Positions 23,201-34,482 of a DNA stretch of 64,000 bases are shown one piece after another. The notes beneath the pieces were generated by a model. That model was not told the origin of the DNA. It saw nothing but the letters and a program-made list of their open reading frames with translations, and did no database searches. The stretch's first letter is position 1; every line of letters starts with the position of its first letter. This DNA comes from Chamaecyparis obtusa (Eukaryota > Streptophyta > Pinopsida > Cupressales > Cupressaceae): positions 247,001 through 311,000 of the forward strand of contig BSBK01000522.1 of assembly GCA_027943335.1 (NCBI GenBank), in the 5' to 3' direction. Position numbers and translations under genes: made by a program.

Positions 23201-23337
23201 CATGAGAAAGAAGTAAAGTTGGAGTATGTGCCAAATAAATAACATGTTGCTAATATTTTCACGAAGCTATTGCCTAAGGATGATTTTGAGTATCTAAGAG
23301 GTAAGCTAGGGTTAATTCCCCTATCTATTGTGAATTA
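20250..23337 (+). pseudogene. Copia pol of element E with mutated active sites
   Basis: Protease (20274-20504): WIINSGCTHHL, where the catalytic Asp of DSG is Asn. Integrase (20526-21362): LVHTNLCGP (first acid Asp to Asn), RSDRGDKF (second kept), PWQNGIAKRRN (third acid Glu to Lys). A shift near 21355 is followed by the DEGILLGYS segment. Reverse transcriptase (about 21860-22500): TKWIFKNKMNEKG, YGETFAPLARLEGVR, VYQTYVKLTFLNG (the Asp of the MDVK block is lost), KQAPRAWYERL, and FVDDIIFGGN (the usual YVDD). RNase H (22840-23300): FSDEDWEGNVDDRK, SIAEAEYV, YYGNTSSI (Asp lost), HVANIFTKLLPKDDFE. Multiple stops. The enzyme set cannot work. Confidence 0.9.
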
Positions 23338-23499
23338 AGAGAAGATGTGGAAGCGTCAATCCACGTGTATTCCAATGAATATCGTTATGATTGGATTGAT
23401 GTAGTGAGGCTACTCCTTAGGGGGATAAATCTATCATGTTTTGTGTTGAGTCATATTACAACAAAGTAGAATTCATATGTGTTTGATGCCTTTGGAATT

Positions 23500-23698
23500 G
23501 TTGTCAAAGGGGGAGAGAGTGTATGTAAAGAATATTGTTCATAAGTTTAGTGTAAAGGAGAGTAATTGTAAGATCAAGTGCTATTTAGAACTGGAATTGG
23601 GAATATTTGTTTGTTTCTAGTTTTTTGTTGTTATTGATGAGAGTATTACCATGAAGATATGAAGAGAGAGTGTTGTCATCAATGCCAAAGGGGAATAT
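23500..23698 (+). other. Polypurine tracts of element E (internal and terminal)
   Basis: The terminal tract CCAAAGGGGAATAT (about 23685-23698) directly abuts the 3' LTR. An upstream copy GTCAAAGGGGGAGAGAG (about 23503-23519) lies roughly 180 bases before it. The related element at 31084-34482 has the same pair. Confidence 0.7.
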
Positions 23699-25147
23699 TG
23701 TTGGCATAACTGATGCTAACTATTGTAGTGATGATGAAGTGACTACTAGTATTGTAATAGGATAGATTTGATTGTATAAGGATCAGTTATTGAGTTTTCA
23801 TTGATATCAAGTATTGACCTATTGTTGCTAGTATGTTACTAAGTATATGAATGGTGATCAAAGTGTTTCAGTGAGTTTAAGTTGTAGAAATTCATATGGG
23901 AAACTCATGGATGTCTCAAAATGTTAAATACATGACCACTACTATTGATATTGACCGGTGAGTAAGTTATGATCAGAAGAAGGTTAATAGTGCAATTGTT
24001 GGAATAGTTAGTGACAGACGATAAGTGATTTGAGTGGTTTATCAAATCTGTGTTATGTCTTGTAATGTGATTGCATGATATGGTTGCTAATAGTGTTTGG
24101 ATGATATGATTGCAATCACAACTTTTTTGGATGACCAGAGTGGAAGATAGAAGACCGGAGAAAAAAGTCAAAGTTGTTAATAGGTTGAAGTGTTAAAGTT
24201 CTTGAGCAATAGTAATTAAATCTTTGATTGGTGATCAGTGAAAGTGTTTCAGTGATTGAGGTTAAGTTAGTCATGATCTGATGATGTTTATTAAAGATCA
24301 GAGGTGATGATTGTGCATTACATTATTCGATGATAGCATGTGGAGAAGGTTCAAGAAGATGGAAGTGTGAAGTCAAAACATGCTTGACTCCTGGACTCAA
24401 ATCTCTATGTAAATTGTTGTGATAGTCGATGCAGTATAGGAAAATTATTGTAAACATTTAATATTGTTGTATGATGCTCTGGATCTAACAAAAAAGAATA
24501 AAATTTTAATTGTATGTCATTTAGAGCAATCCTAAGGTAGTGGAAAAACTTAAGGGCTTGATGAACAATATATAAAGAATGAAGATGATGGTTTTGAGTG
24601 TTGTTCATGTGTGAAGCAAGTGCGGTGTAAATTACAAGTTGCAATCAAGCCAGGGAAGAGATAAGTATTGTGAGAAGACATTTTTTTCTTCAGTGGATTT
24701 GATCAAGCAAAGGTAGTTATATTCTACAGATCATTATTCCTATTATTCCCTAATAGTTACAACAATCAAAATCCCCTAACAAGATGGATCCTAGTAGGTC
24801 CCTATTGTAAATACTCTAACAAGGTGGCACATTAGCTTGTGTTTGAAATCCTCTAACAAGGCTACTCTTGACAAGGTAAAGGTTTTAACAGACCTAAAGG
24901 TAAATCCCTTAATTGGGTAGCACCTAACAGTGCTTTTGTAAAACTCCTAACAGGGTTAAGCTCCTCATAGGGCATACTTCAAAAAGGTACATCATTTAGT
25001 GGGTACATTTCCTCACCGTGGTTTTTTCCTGATTTAGGTTTCCATGAGATAAATATTTGTGTCAAGTTTTTCATTATTTTGTGGATGTATTTATGGTTAA
25101 GATTTTTATTTGATGTTGTTAAAAGATAAACTTATGAATGTTGTGGT
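23699..25147 (+). repeat. 3' LTR of element E (right end truncated)
   Basis: Starts TGTTGGCATAACTGATGC and follows the 5' LTR to ATGAATGTTGTGGTA at 25147, then diverges completely. The missing portion corresponds to about 19155-19340 of the 5' LTR after the last shared block. It keeps the CTAACAAGG array (24770-24970). Confidence 0.78.
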
Positions 25148-26277
25148 ATGAATGGATGTGTACTATTCTTATGTATTCATATTATATATAAAATTCTTAA
25201 CATCCCCAATTCTAACATATTTGGGATAGTACTTACAATTATGTCATACAAGTATTTCCATTTTTATTTTCCATTACAATTATGTCATAATAATCCTTAT
25301 CCACTCTATTTCATCATTAGTTTCAATATCTAAATGCTACTATATAGTATGTTCATTTCTTTTTCATATCTCCTTAATTATTTATCAATATGTTCTTCTT
25401 TATTTTCATATATATAAGTTTCATTAGGGATGACATGTAATTAGGGAGGGTCATTTCCTCATCATGCCTCTTGGTGATATGTCATGGGTATTGTCTCTCT
25501 CTCTCTTTTAATCCTACTTAACTATTGTAGACACCCAAAATGACTAACACATCCCATCATCAATTTTTTTTCATTTACGCTTTTTCCATAACAATTTAAT
25601 GATTTTAATTATATAATTATTTAAATTTATAATTTTTTTTGTCTCTACTCTAATTAAATAATTCCTCATTATTTAACTAAAGCATTACTTTATCATTTTC
25701 TATCCATATTAATTAAACTATCAATAATCTTTCTTTACAAATTAACTACATTAGTATTTTACAATTACTTAATTAGCTAATTAATCCTCCATAAATTAAA
25801 TAATTTTTAAAAATTATTTAATGCCCATTTTCTAAATATATTTATTTTACAAATAAATAAAATCATTCTTTTATCTTATTTTTCTATGTGCATTTGTATA
25901 AAATAATTTATTTGTTTAATTATTTTACTAATTCCTCATACATTTTCTGACTCATTACTCAACTCCCACTCTCCTCTAGTTCACCATTCAATCTAAAAAT
26001 TTGTCTCATATGTGATTTGTTCAGTATACTCATAGTCACTTCCACTTCTTTGATTAATCAAAATTTTACTTCACTCATCCTCTCAATCAATTTACTCAAA
26101 TCATACAATTAGTTAACTCCTTATATCTACCAATCAATTCCTCTCAACCATTATAATCCATTGATCTATCTATGAGATATCTTGATCATTGATCAATATT
26201 AGATACAATATAGAAATACAACCTTCATTCATATCACTACTCCTCAAAATGTCGTAAGCCTTTTTTAATCATTCTTA
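25148..26277. other. AT-rich intergenic sequence
   Basis: Very AT-rich with no recognised gene or element. It holds a short TC microsatellite at about 25493-25508. It sits between the truncated LTR of element E and the poly(A) end of the LINE fragment. Confidence 0.4.
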
Positions 26278-28270
26278 TTTTTTTTTATTAATGCAAAAGC
26301 AACTTTTGAAGGGACCCAAAATAATTTTTAGGGGTCCTAAAGGGTCATAAGGGGTACTAAGGTTTTGAATGGATTTGGAACCCAAGAACTAAGACGTTGT
26401 CACCAGAAAATAATCATAAAGGAACCAGACAACCATATGCACAAGAGTCCACAAGACTTCCAAGCAGATAGTCAAATGACTCCCACAAATAAAGACTTAC
26501 ATAAGATATTGCAAGAAATCCCTCAACAAGGAAGATGAGGGTTTTATCAACAGGATCCCACAACCTGAAACAAATGTTGCACAAAAGACCAACCTATAGC
26601 CAAGAACAAAAAAGACCAGAGAAGTCTCTAAACCCAAACCCGTATACAAAACCCATTAAGATTTACCTTTATCCTTGTCCATTTGGGATCAAAGGGTCAT
26701 ATCAAAAGAGGGAGAAGATGCCTTGGATTTTTTATTTCTCACCATAATCCAACCCTCTTCCACCATGGCGACCATATCTTTCCAAGCTAATGAATTCAAC
26801 ATTGGAATTCCAACACCCTAAGAAGGAAAACCAGTAGCACCCACATGAAAATCAAAAACAAGCTAGAAACAACCTAATAGACAAGGCCAATAGATAAAGC
26901 ACAATTTCCAACATTAGACCTAACACTAGTAGAAAAATTCTAAGACAAAATTAGTTTAGAACCAACAACACCATCCAACCCATAGGCGCCAAAAACCAAG
27001 CCATCCAATGAAGAAGCAATTAGGCATAAAGAACTGTTCACAACAACCTCCCCAAGAGAATCCACCCCAACCCAAGACATTGGAGCAAGGGCCTCAGAAT
27101 TCCTACCAGTAGAATCTGGAACCATCAAAGGAGGAGAAGAAGAACACAAAGGATCATGCACAACCACCTATGAGAAACTCTTCTTTTCAATTGTATAGTG
27201 ATGCACTAAAGCACCATTCTACTACTAAGCAACAACCTTATTTTTCTCAAATCCACACTGAGTCACTGCATGACCAGTTTTGAAGCATCCTCTATACCTA
27301 AAGGGAATCCCTTCAAAGTCCAAAGTTTGAACCCAAATTCCTTTAGAATATTTAATTAAAAATTTTGCAAGAATCTCCTTAGAGAGGTCCATGTCTATCA
27401 AAATAAATGTATAAGTAGAATGAAGAATGTCAAACGAATCATCATTCACCATTTGAAAGTCTCCAAGTGCATTTCCAACCTCCTTAAGAAGAGATTCTAC
27501 CCATAAGTGAAGAGGGAGATAGGGTAACCGAACCCAAACTAGAAGCTTAATGAATGTTTCAGAAGAAGAGTTGAAATCAACATACCAAGGTTTAACCATG
27601 AGCATACATCTCTCCTCCTAGCTAAAGAAATGGCTGTAGAAAATTTTGTCTATGTCCTCAACATCTTCAAATTTAGCAAAAAAAAACCTTCAGACACATG
27701 GAAAATGTGTATAGTACGAGAGAGAAGGGGCCCCCAATGTTGAGTGATCCAGGCATACATTTTTGGGAGGCTTGGCTAAAACCCCCAAAATTGACAGATC
27801 AAGGCATGGACAAAGAAAATAGAGATGTTATGATCCATTTCCTCCTTCATCTCCTTATCCAGCATAATAGATAAAGGATTATAAATAGGGACATGCCCTC
27901 AATCAACAACCTTCTTCATATTTGAAACCCTAGCATTAGCAACAACATCTTCCACCACTACATAGGAATTCAATCCACCAGAATCCTAAGTAGAAGAGGG
28001 GGAAATAGGCATTTCCAAACCAATACAAACAACATCCCCAACCAACAAACCAAAGGAGGCCCAATAAGCTTCAACAAAGACCAAAGAAGATGACCCCACA
28101 ATAGTAGAAGTTGGCACAAACCCAAGCCTAGCAGGCCCAAAGGCAAGAGTAGGTTGAACAGAGTAGAAAAAGGCCACATCAATAGAATTAAAACCATCAA
28201 AAACCATTGAAGCAAGAAGACCCATGGAATCCATCGATGAACAAATACGTGGGCCATCAAAAACCATAGT
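26278..28270 (-). mobile_element. L1-type LINE fragment carrying ORF1 only
   Basis: On the minus strand the segment begins inside the Copia protease (about 28270) and ends in an A-rich tail, seen as nine consecutive T at 26278-26286 followed by ATTAATGC. It encodes a DUF4283/zinc-knuckle ORF1-like protein and no endonuclease or reverse transcriptase. A target duplication was not convincingly found. Sequence left of the tail is not Copia, so a later deletion removed the far side. Confidence 0.6.
26940..28267 (-). pseudogene. LINE ORF1-like protein (DUF4283 and CCHC zinc knuckle)
   Basis: Minus strand. A GFFFAKFEDVEDIDKIF-like segment (near 27670) leads into MVKPWYVDFNSSS (27600), VWVRLPYLPLHLW (27530), DMDLSKEILAKFL (27390) and an FRYRGCFKTGHAVTQC knuckle (27270). 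This order is that of plant L1 ORF1 (DUF4283 followed by zf-CCHC_4), where the second zinc ligand is here Phe-Lys-Thr-Gly-His-like. The flanking hydrophobic and Ser/Val-rich segments (28267-27970 and 27167-26940) would be its low-complexity ends. Several stops interrupt it. Function in a live element: RNA binding and RNP formation. Confidence 0.65.
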
Positions 28271-29465
28271 TGAAAGCCATGTATCCTTTACCTTTCACTT
28301 GACAAGGTGTATCATTTCCCATTTTCACATATCCTCCATTATAATGTTCAAGATATTCAAATTTTTCTTCATCACCTGTCATATGATGTGTGCACCCACT
28401 ATCAATAATCCAAGTATCATTTTTTTTAACTTTGGAGATAAGTGTTTTTTCAATATACCTTTCTTCTTTGGAATCTTCTTTCAATGCAATAAATACCACT
28501 TATATATCTTCATCAGTTTCACTATCGGCATCATCATCTTCATCTTCATCTTCAACTAGGTAGCATGCCTTCTTTCCTTTATCTATGTAGTCTTGGTTGT
28601 CTCTGTTGTCATACTGTCAGTTACCTTTGTGATCTTGGTAGTTTCTTCTGTCATTCTTCCTTTCATTTGATCTTTCACTTATTTTCTAATCATATTTCCT
28701 ATCAAGACATCTTGCAGCAATATGACCAATTTCTTTACATTTAAAACATACCAAGGGTAGTTTACCTCTACATCTTCCTTTCCCTTTTTGTAGTCTTCTA
28801 GCCATTAATGCTTTAATTTCATCTTCTTCAACTTCACTATCACTTTCATTTCTTATCTTATGTCTATTTCTTGATCTTCCAATATTTGAAGATGACATAA
28901 ATGCATATTCTACTTTAGGTAAAATACTATTATCATAGTTGTTAAGCTCAAATGTAGTCAATCTACCAATCAAACTATCAAGAAAAATATTATTACTAGG
29001 ATCTACTCTCATTTCATGTATGGTTGAGACTCTAATAGCATAGGAAGGTAACAATATTCTGAGAATTTTACTTACCACGGTGTCTTCTTCAATAATTCCA
29101 CCTGCTCCTCAGATAGCATTCACCACTTCCTTGATTTGGTTGTTGTATTTTGTGATGTTTTCACCTTCTTTCATCTTCATATCATCAAACTTACCTCTTA
29201 AGATTTTAGTTTTTTCCCTAAGCACATTCACATCTCCTCCATGAACTAGTGTCAATTTGTCTCACATATCTTTTGTAGTTGTACAGGTCTTGATGTCTTC
29301 AAATTTAACATCTGATAGAGAAGAAGCAATATCAACCATCATAGCATTATGTTCTTGTCTTTCTTTCATCTGTGTGATAGTCAAAGGGCCAGTAGGAGTT
29401 ATAAACTCATTTTCCAAGTAGTATAGTGCAAAATATCCAATGTCTAATAGATACAACTTCATCTT
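28270..29465 (-). pseudogene. Copia gag and protease start of element F
   Basis: Minus strand gag: MKLYLLDIGYFALYY, then LSDVKFEDIKTCTTTKDM (29462-29262), then VSKILRILLPSYAIRV (29078 on), an acidic segment and zinc knuckle CFKCKEIGHIAARC (about 28760-28720). A Lys/Asp/Asn-rich linker is followed by protease WIIDSGCTHHMTGD (about 28410), with the catalytic DSG intact. Coding stops at VKGKGYMAF where the LINE begins. It is homologous to the gag of element E and shows what E has lost. A few stops are present (for example near 29263, 28685 and 28500). Confidence 0.82.
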
Positions 29466-29571
29466 TCTTTGTCATGTTGAGAAATTGCCTTTGTTCAGCT
29501 TCGGCACCTCTCTCTTATACATCTTGTGATCTTTAACTTAAGTCCTTCAAACTTATTCCTTCAAGTAACTT

Positions 29572-29583
29572 TCTATGATACCA
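29572..29583 (-). other. Degenerate primer-binding site of element F
   Basis: Minus strand TGGTATCATAGA, a decayed version of TGGTATCAGAGC, preceded by TTATCTAATAAT as in element E (ATTAATAAT). Confidence 0.6.
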
Positions 29584-29587
29584 ATTA

Positions 29588-31083
29588 TTAGATAACTGAG
29601 AGGGGGGTGAATTTTTTAAGTCTAGTTATCCTACATTCCCAAATACTCTCATATGTATAAAAAAAATCCTTCAAGTAATCTTAAATAGCTCAGTAACACT
29701 TGACTGTGTCTTTCTAATTCATTTACCAAATGTCAGTTAAATTATCTAGTATATCCCAATCAAACCAATAATTGTATTGTGTAAAGTAAAATAACAAATC
29801 ATCACATCCATACACATATAACACTTGATTTTTAACGTGGAAACCCTGTTAAGGGAAAAACCACCTGGGACTGGTACTTGAAATAATTTCACTCTTCTAA
29901 AGTGAGCTTGGTTAAGAACAACCTTGTTAAAGGTTACAAAACACACTGTAAGGTGTGACCTTGTTAGAGGATTTATCACTAATAGTTCTCCGTGACCATA
30001 CATTCACTTGGGTCAAAAAGAAAACAATCAACATTCATTGAATGCCATAAAGAAATAAATAAAGACTATTAAGTCCCACTCAGTTAAGAGATTTTGTCTA
30101 TAGAAATGGTTAGAATGCAACAATAAATGATCTGATTCAAATACAACTTCCTTTGTAGATATTCAAATCTATGCTAAGCTCATATACCTCTGGCCATCAT
30201 AATCTCTTCAATTTCTTTCTATCCTCCAACTCTATTCTGCTTGGTTATTCTCTTTTCTTTAACACTCAATGTAGTTTGTAGAATTGCTCGGTTCTCACTT
30301 CAACCTATCTAACCAGCTTCACATGAATACAATCTTCTCCTAACGCACATACTTCATTTTGAATCTCTTATCTCCTTTTATATACATGATAAACTATTTT
30401 CTTCTCATCCATAGATCTTGCCCCTAAATCTCCATCATTGATTTTTCCACTTTAACCTCCCTCGTAAATTGTGCCTTAAACACGTTTCATTCTTCATCAT
30501 TTGATCTTTCTTGAATTTTTTCAATCGTAGACCTTTATAAAAAACTTTATCTTTGTCCTTAGAATCATCCTAATTTGTCCAACTCATCATCTCAAGTCAA
30601 AAATCACATGTTCCATCTTATTTCTTTCACTCGGTTAATATCATGATGTGTTGGTGACATCTAGCTTGGTTAATATTGCACTCGATATACACTACACTTT
30701 CTCGGTGTACACTATTTCTACTCAGTGTATACTAAGTTCTTCATATACCAACCACATAAACTTGTTCATTCTTGATCTTCACCCTTAACAGAATCATGTA
30801 ATACAATCAAATCACTATCATGCTATCATAGGCTCATCAATAAGTTACCCAATGAATACCATATTCATAACTTACTCATACATCTCATTTTCATGCTAAT
30901 ATATCATTCCTTCACCATTATTACCTTCTTCAGATGTTTGCAACTATCATGATAAGTACAGTCAAAACTAGTTGACATCAATGACAATATAATAACTGAT
31001 TTAATGCCTCACATATACCTTTATAGCTCGGTGATCATCTTCACATTTTGTTCACCAAGTAATCAATCAGTTGTAGTCTAACA
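29588..31083 (-). repeat. 5' LTR of element F
   Basis: About 1.5 kb, minus strand, starting TGTTAGACTACAAC at 31083 and ending near CTCTCAGTTATCTAA. The length, the C-rich run before the end (CACCCCCCTCTCAG) and the AACAAGGT-type motifs at 29830-29990 match the LTRs of elements D and E, so all three belong to one Copia lineage. Confidence 0.65.
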
Positions 31084-32883
31084 ACTAATACTCCTAGCTA
31101 GTAATGGTTGAGTAAAAAAAAATTAAATTTAACTTTTGATAATATAAGTTGTCTATTTTAGATGAGACAAAAGGTGTACCTCAAATAGAATACAAATCTA
31201 TGACAGGAGGTCTTCAGTATCTGACACATACTATACTTGATATTGCAAGTGCGGTTGGAATTGTTGCTAGATTCCAGGAAAATCCAAAGGAAACACATTT
31301 TGTTGTAATCAAGAGGATATTCAGATACCTAAAGGACACAGTTGATTTTGGCATGTGGTATGATAGGTTAAAAGAATTCTCATTAGAAGCATACAATGAT
31401 GCAGATTGGACAGGTAGTGTAGATGGTAACTAGACATAATAACTCGGCCAAAATAACCCTGGACACAATAACCCCACCATAATAACCCAAGGACACAATA
31501 ACCCAGGGTCACAATAACCCATGGTCAAAATAACCCATGGTCAAAATAACACATGGACAAAATAACCCATGGTCATTTTAGATCAAGTTAGCATGCTAAA
31601 AAAGGGATTGTGAGGCACCATAGAGGATATTTAGGTCATTTTTAGACCATATATCCATTATATACCCCTAAAATAGCCTTAAAACATATTTAATATGCTT
31701 AAATAACTTATAAAATGGTTAATAATTATAGAAATAAAGAGAAATTCGTGGGAATAAGCTAAATAAGAGTTATTATGAAAAGATATAAGTCAAAAGGCAT
31801 TATGAAGAGGCATTAAGAGGATATATTAAGTGGTATAATTAAGAGAATTAAAGGAAGGGAGAAGGGGAGAAGAATTAAGAGTGTGTAGAGTGATAAGAAA
31901 AAGAGAAATCAAAATTCATAAAAGAATATATTTTTTAATATAATTTTTTGAACATTATATTAAATTTTCCTAGGGGTTTCTATAAAAGTATACAAAAATA
32001 AATATACTTTTAGGGAATCAAGAAATTCTTCATAATTTTTAATATATACAATGCCTCTTCAATTTTTAACAAGTCAAAAAAAAAAGAAATTACTCATTTT
32101 AAATGGTTACACATTTTTGCTTCATCGAGAAGGTGTCAATAAAATGATCTGGCGTTGTGCAGAATATTTTACAATTAAATGATTTGGCGTTGTGTCAATA
32201 AATATTTTAGATTATATAACAGGCATTGCTCATAATTTGACACTTTAATTGAAAATTTGAATAAAAAAGTTTCTAGAAATATACTTGTAATTTATAAATT
32301 TTGTTTTCCTTTCTCTATAATCTTATAGGGTTATTTTGTCCATGGGTTATTTTGAACGCGGGCTATTTTGGATTGGGTTATTATGACCCTGGGTTGTTTT
32401 GTCCTCGGGTTATTGTGGTCGGGTTATTATGTCATGTAATTAGTGTAGATGACAGGACGAGCACAAGTGGAGGAGCCTTTTCATTGGGAAGAGGTTAGTT
32501 TCTTGGTTAAGAAAGAAGTAGGATTGTATAGCTCATTCAACAATCGAATCAGAGTATGTCGATGTTGTAATTAATTGCATATAGATTGTTTGGATGAAAC
32601 AAATGTTGAAGGACATTGGTGTGAAAGTGAACCATTTATCATACACTGTGATAATAGAAGTACTATGAATATGTCAAATAACCTAATGATGCACTCAAAA
32701 ACTAAGAATATTTCAATCAAGTATCATTTTCTATGGAATAAAGTGAAATGTGAAGAGGTGAAGCTTGAATATGTAAGAAATAAAGGAGCAGATTGCGGAC
32801 ATCTTCACCAAACCACTGAACAATGATACCTTTGAATATCTCATAGGTAGGCTTGGGGTTAGAACCTCACCTGAAGGTAATTA
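31084..32883 (+). pseudogene. Copia RT end and RNase H of element D, interrupted
   Basis: Plus strand: YKSMTGGLQYLTHTILDIA, RIFRYLKDTVDFGMWY and YNDADWTGSVDG run to 31425. After the 1-kb insertion the same codon continues with DDRTSTSGGAFSLG (32451 on). Then, with shifts, IESEYVDV, IHCDNRST, MHSKTKNISIKYHFL, ADIFTKPLNNDTFEYL and a terminal GRLGV segment to about 32883. All three RNase H acids (ADW Asp, SEYV Glu, CDN Asp) are visible. Several frameshifts and stops make it non-functional even without the insertion. Confidence 0.8.
31426..32440. mobile_element. Non-autonomous Mutator-like element with repeat-built terminal inverted repeats
   Basis: The 1,015-base insertion is flanked by identical 11-base copies of TAGTGTAGATG (31415-31425 and 32441-32451). 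Termini are inverted: GTAACTAGACATAATAACTC on the left, and reverse-complement ATTACATGACATAATAACCC on the right. Both arms consist of an imperfect tandem ATAACCC-type repeat of about 13-17 bases (31435-31575, inverted at 32325-32430). The AT-rich interior has no coding frame. A duplication of 9-11 bases and long inverted repeats fit the Mutator superfamily; no transposase is present, so assignment is inferred. Joining the flanks at the duplication restores the Copia RNase H frame exactly. Confidence 0.8.
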
Positions 32884-33099
32884 AGGAGATGCAGTAGTGC
32901 ACAAGTCCATTAGCAATCATAGCTATATCATTTATTAACTTGATGCGGAGGTCTACTCCTTAGGGGGAGTAATGGTTTGAGCATATTTGATCAAATCAAG
33001 GTGATCTTGCACCTAGTAGTTGAAGGTCTTAAAGATTTGAAAAATTTACACCTAGAAAAGAAGGAAGACAAGGATATTTGTAATGGTACCTTTTTCCAT

Positions 33100-33246
33100 T
33101 GATGTCAAAGGGGGAGAGATATTGGTGAAAAACCCTTATTGGTTTAGGGGGAGCTTTGAAGAGGAAAATGTGAAGGCTGTTGTGAAAGGCTATATTTGGA
33201 TTGATGGTTTTTCCCATGTGTTGTCATCAATGCCAAAGGGGGGAAT
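33100..33246 (+). other. Paired polypurine tracts of element D
   Basis: GTCAAAGGGGGAGAGA at about 33106-33121 and CCAAAGGGGGGAA at about 33232-33245, the second directly before the 3' LTR. Spacing is about 125 bases. Confidence 0.65.
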
Positions 33247-34482
33247 TGTTGGAATTGTTACATTCTATGATGTTGTCATTCATTTTTTTGTCATTCATGT
33301 CAACATATGTTTCAGTAAGGGAATCTAGAAGTTGCAAACAGATTGGATAGATAGGTTATAGAGAATTATACGGACAATGTACGGTGACTTATCTCCTATG
33401 AGATGAGATTTGTGTAGCATAACATGTTTACTATTCATGATTATGATTGCATATGTTTATATGCTCATTTTCTCAAGTAATGGATGAATTTGTGAAGACT
33501 AGATATAGGGCCAGTGACTGGGAAACTCATACAGTTGGTCTCAGTATTTGCAGTATAACTTTAGTGTGGAAATGGATTAAACCTTGCAAGCTTGGGGAAT
33601 GTCAAAAGACATATGGGAGGGTCTACTATGTGATCGCATAGTACTACTATGATTTGTGACATCATTTGAGGCATGTACTCCAGCGAAGATTTATTTGGAA
33701 GCCGACCCAAGAGTGGTAGTGTGCTCTTAAATAATTAAGCATGGATTAATCTTGCAGCAGACTATTTCATGATTTATAATTTTTGTAATATTATTAAGGA
33801 TGTTTTCTATATCCTCACATGGGTATATGTAATATTTCTTTTATAGGAGAGGTCCTATAATGGTCGGCCCAAAAATTATGTTTGTAACTTGTATATAAGG
33901 AAGTATTTCCTTGTAGTTCTCATGATGTGAAGTATGTGGATTATTGTGCGATCTTTTGGGCTACAAGGATTGTTTATGTAGAGAAGAGGATTGTGCATTA
34001 AGGCACAAGGTTGGAACTATCTTGGCATTGGATATATTGGAAGCTAGTTCAAGTATTCATGATTATATTTCTTCATATCTAGGGCAATGAGTCCTGAAGG
34101 TGGATGTAACCTTCTCTTATATTTCGGTCAGTGACCAGTTGTAATACCTTTAACAGGGTTTTGACTCCTAACAGGGTCTATCCTTTAAAAGGGACTATAC
34201 TATTGTAATAATCAGATCCTAACAAGGCTAGAAATCTTAATCGGGTTACTATATTCATAGTACTAATTTGTGGGCATTATTCCCATTGGGGTTTTCCCCT
34301 TAAGAAGGTTTTCCTCAAAACTAAATACTGGTGTTATTGTGTTCTTATGTATTATGGTTGTCTTGCATTCAATTAAGCATTATAAGGTTATAATTGGAAT
34401 TAAGATTAATAAGTTTCGCATCAACTTATTCACCCCCCCCCCCCTCCCCCTCTTAGTTGATTGTGACATTATTATTCTAACA
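33247..34482 (+). repeat. 3' LTR of element D
   Basis: Starts TGTTGGAATTG right after the polypurine tract and ends TTATTCTAACA at 34482, 1,236 bases. Near its end are a C-rich run of about 16 bases (34432-34448) and CTTAGTTGATTGTGAC, equivalent to the LTR ends of elements E and F. AACAGGG/AACAAGG motifs occur at 34140-34260. Confidence 0.72.

Larger units (their letters stand above)
17814..25147 (+). mobile_element. Element E: Ty1/Copia retrotransposon, nearly full length, dead
   Basis: Two direct repeats start TGTTGGCATAACT at 17814 and 23699. Between them are an initiator-Met primer site, gag, protease, integrase, reverse transcriptase, RNase H and a polypurine tract, all on the plus strand. 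The LTRs differ by roughly a tenth by eye. The 3' LTR loses similarity at 25147, about 190 bases short of the 5' LTR end, so the right edge is truncated and no target duplication can be checked. Coding regions carry stops, frameshifts and catalytic substitutions. Confidence 0.88.
28270..31083 (-). mobile_element. Element F: 5' part of a Ty1/Copia element
   Basis: Minus strand: 5' LTR (31083-29588), degenerate primer site, gag and start of protease, then interrupted at about 28270 by the LINE. The LTR edge at 31083 abuts sequence resembling Copia reverse transcriptase on the plus strand (TNTPS near 31086), so F appears to be inserted in element D. The rest of its pol and 3' LTR are missing from the window. 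Confidence 0.75.
31084..34482 (+). mobile_element. Element D: 3' part of a Ty1/Copia element
   Basis: Plus strand: end of reverse transcriptase and RNase H (31084-32883, split by a Mutator-like insertion), polypurine tracts and 3' LTR (33247-34482). The left portion is missing where element F begins. The LTR end at 34482 abuts Gypsy reverse transcriptase on the minus strand, so D was inserted into element C. Confidence 0.75.

Noticed and set aside
26940..28267. LINE ORF1 region considered as a host CCHC zinc-finger gene
   Set aside because: The DUF4283-knuckle order, several stops, an A-rich end and insertion in a Copia protease favour a LINE.
34431..34448. C-rich homopolymer considered as an assembly artefact
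   Set aside because: Equivalent C-rich runs occur at the same place in the LTRs of elements E and F, so it is a family feature; the exact length may still be wrong.
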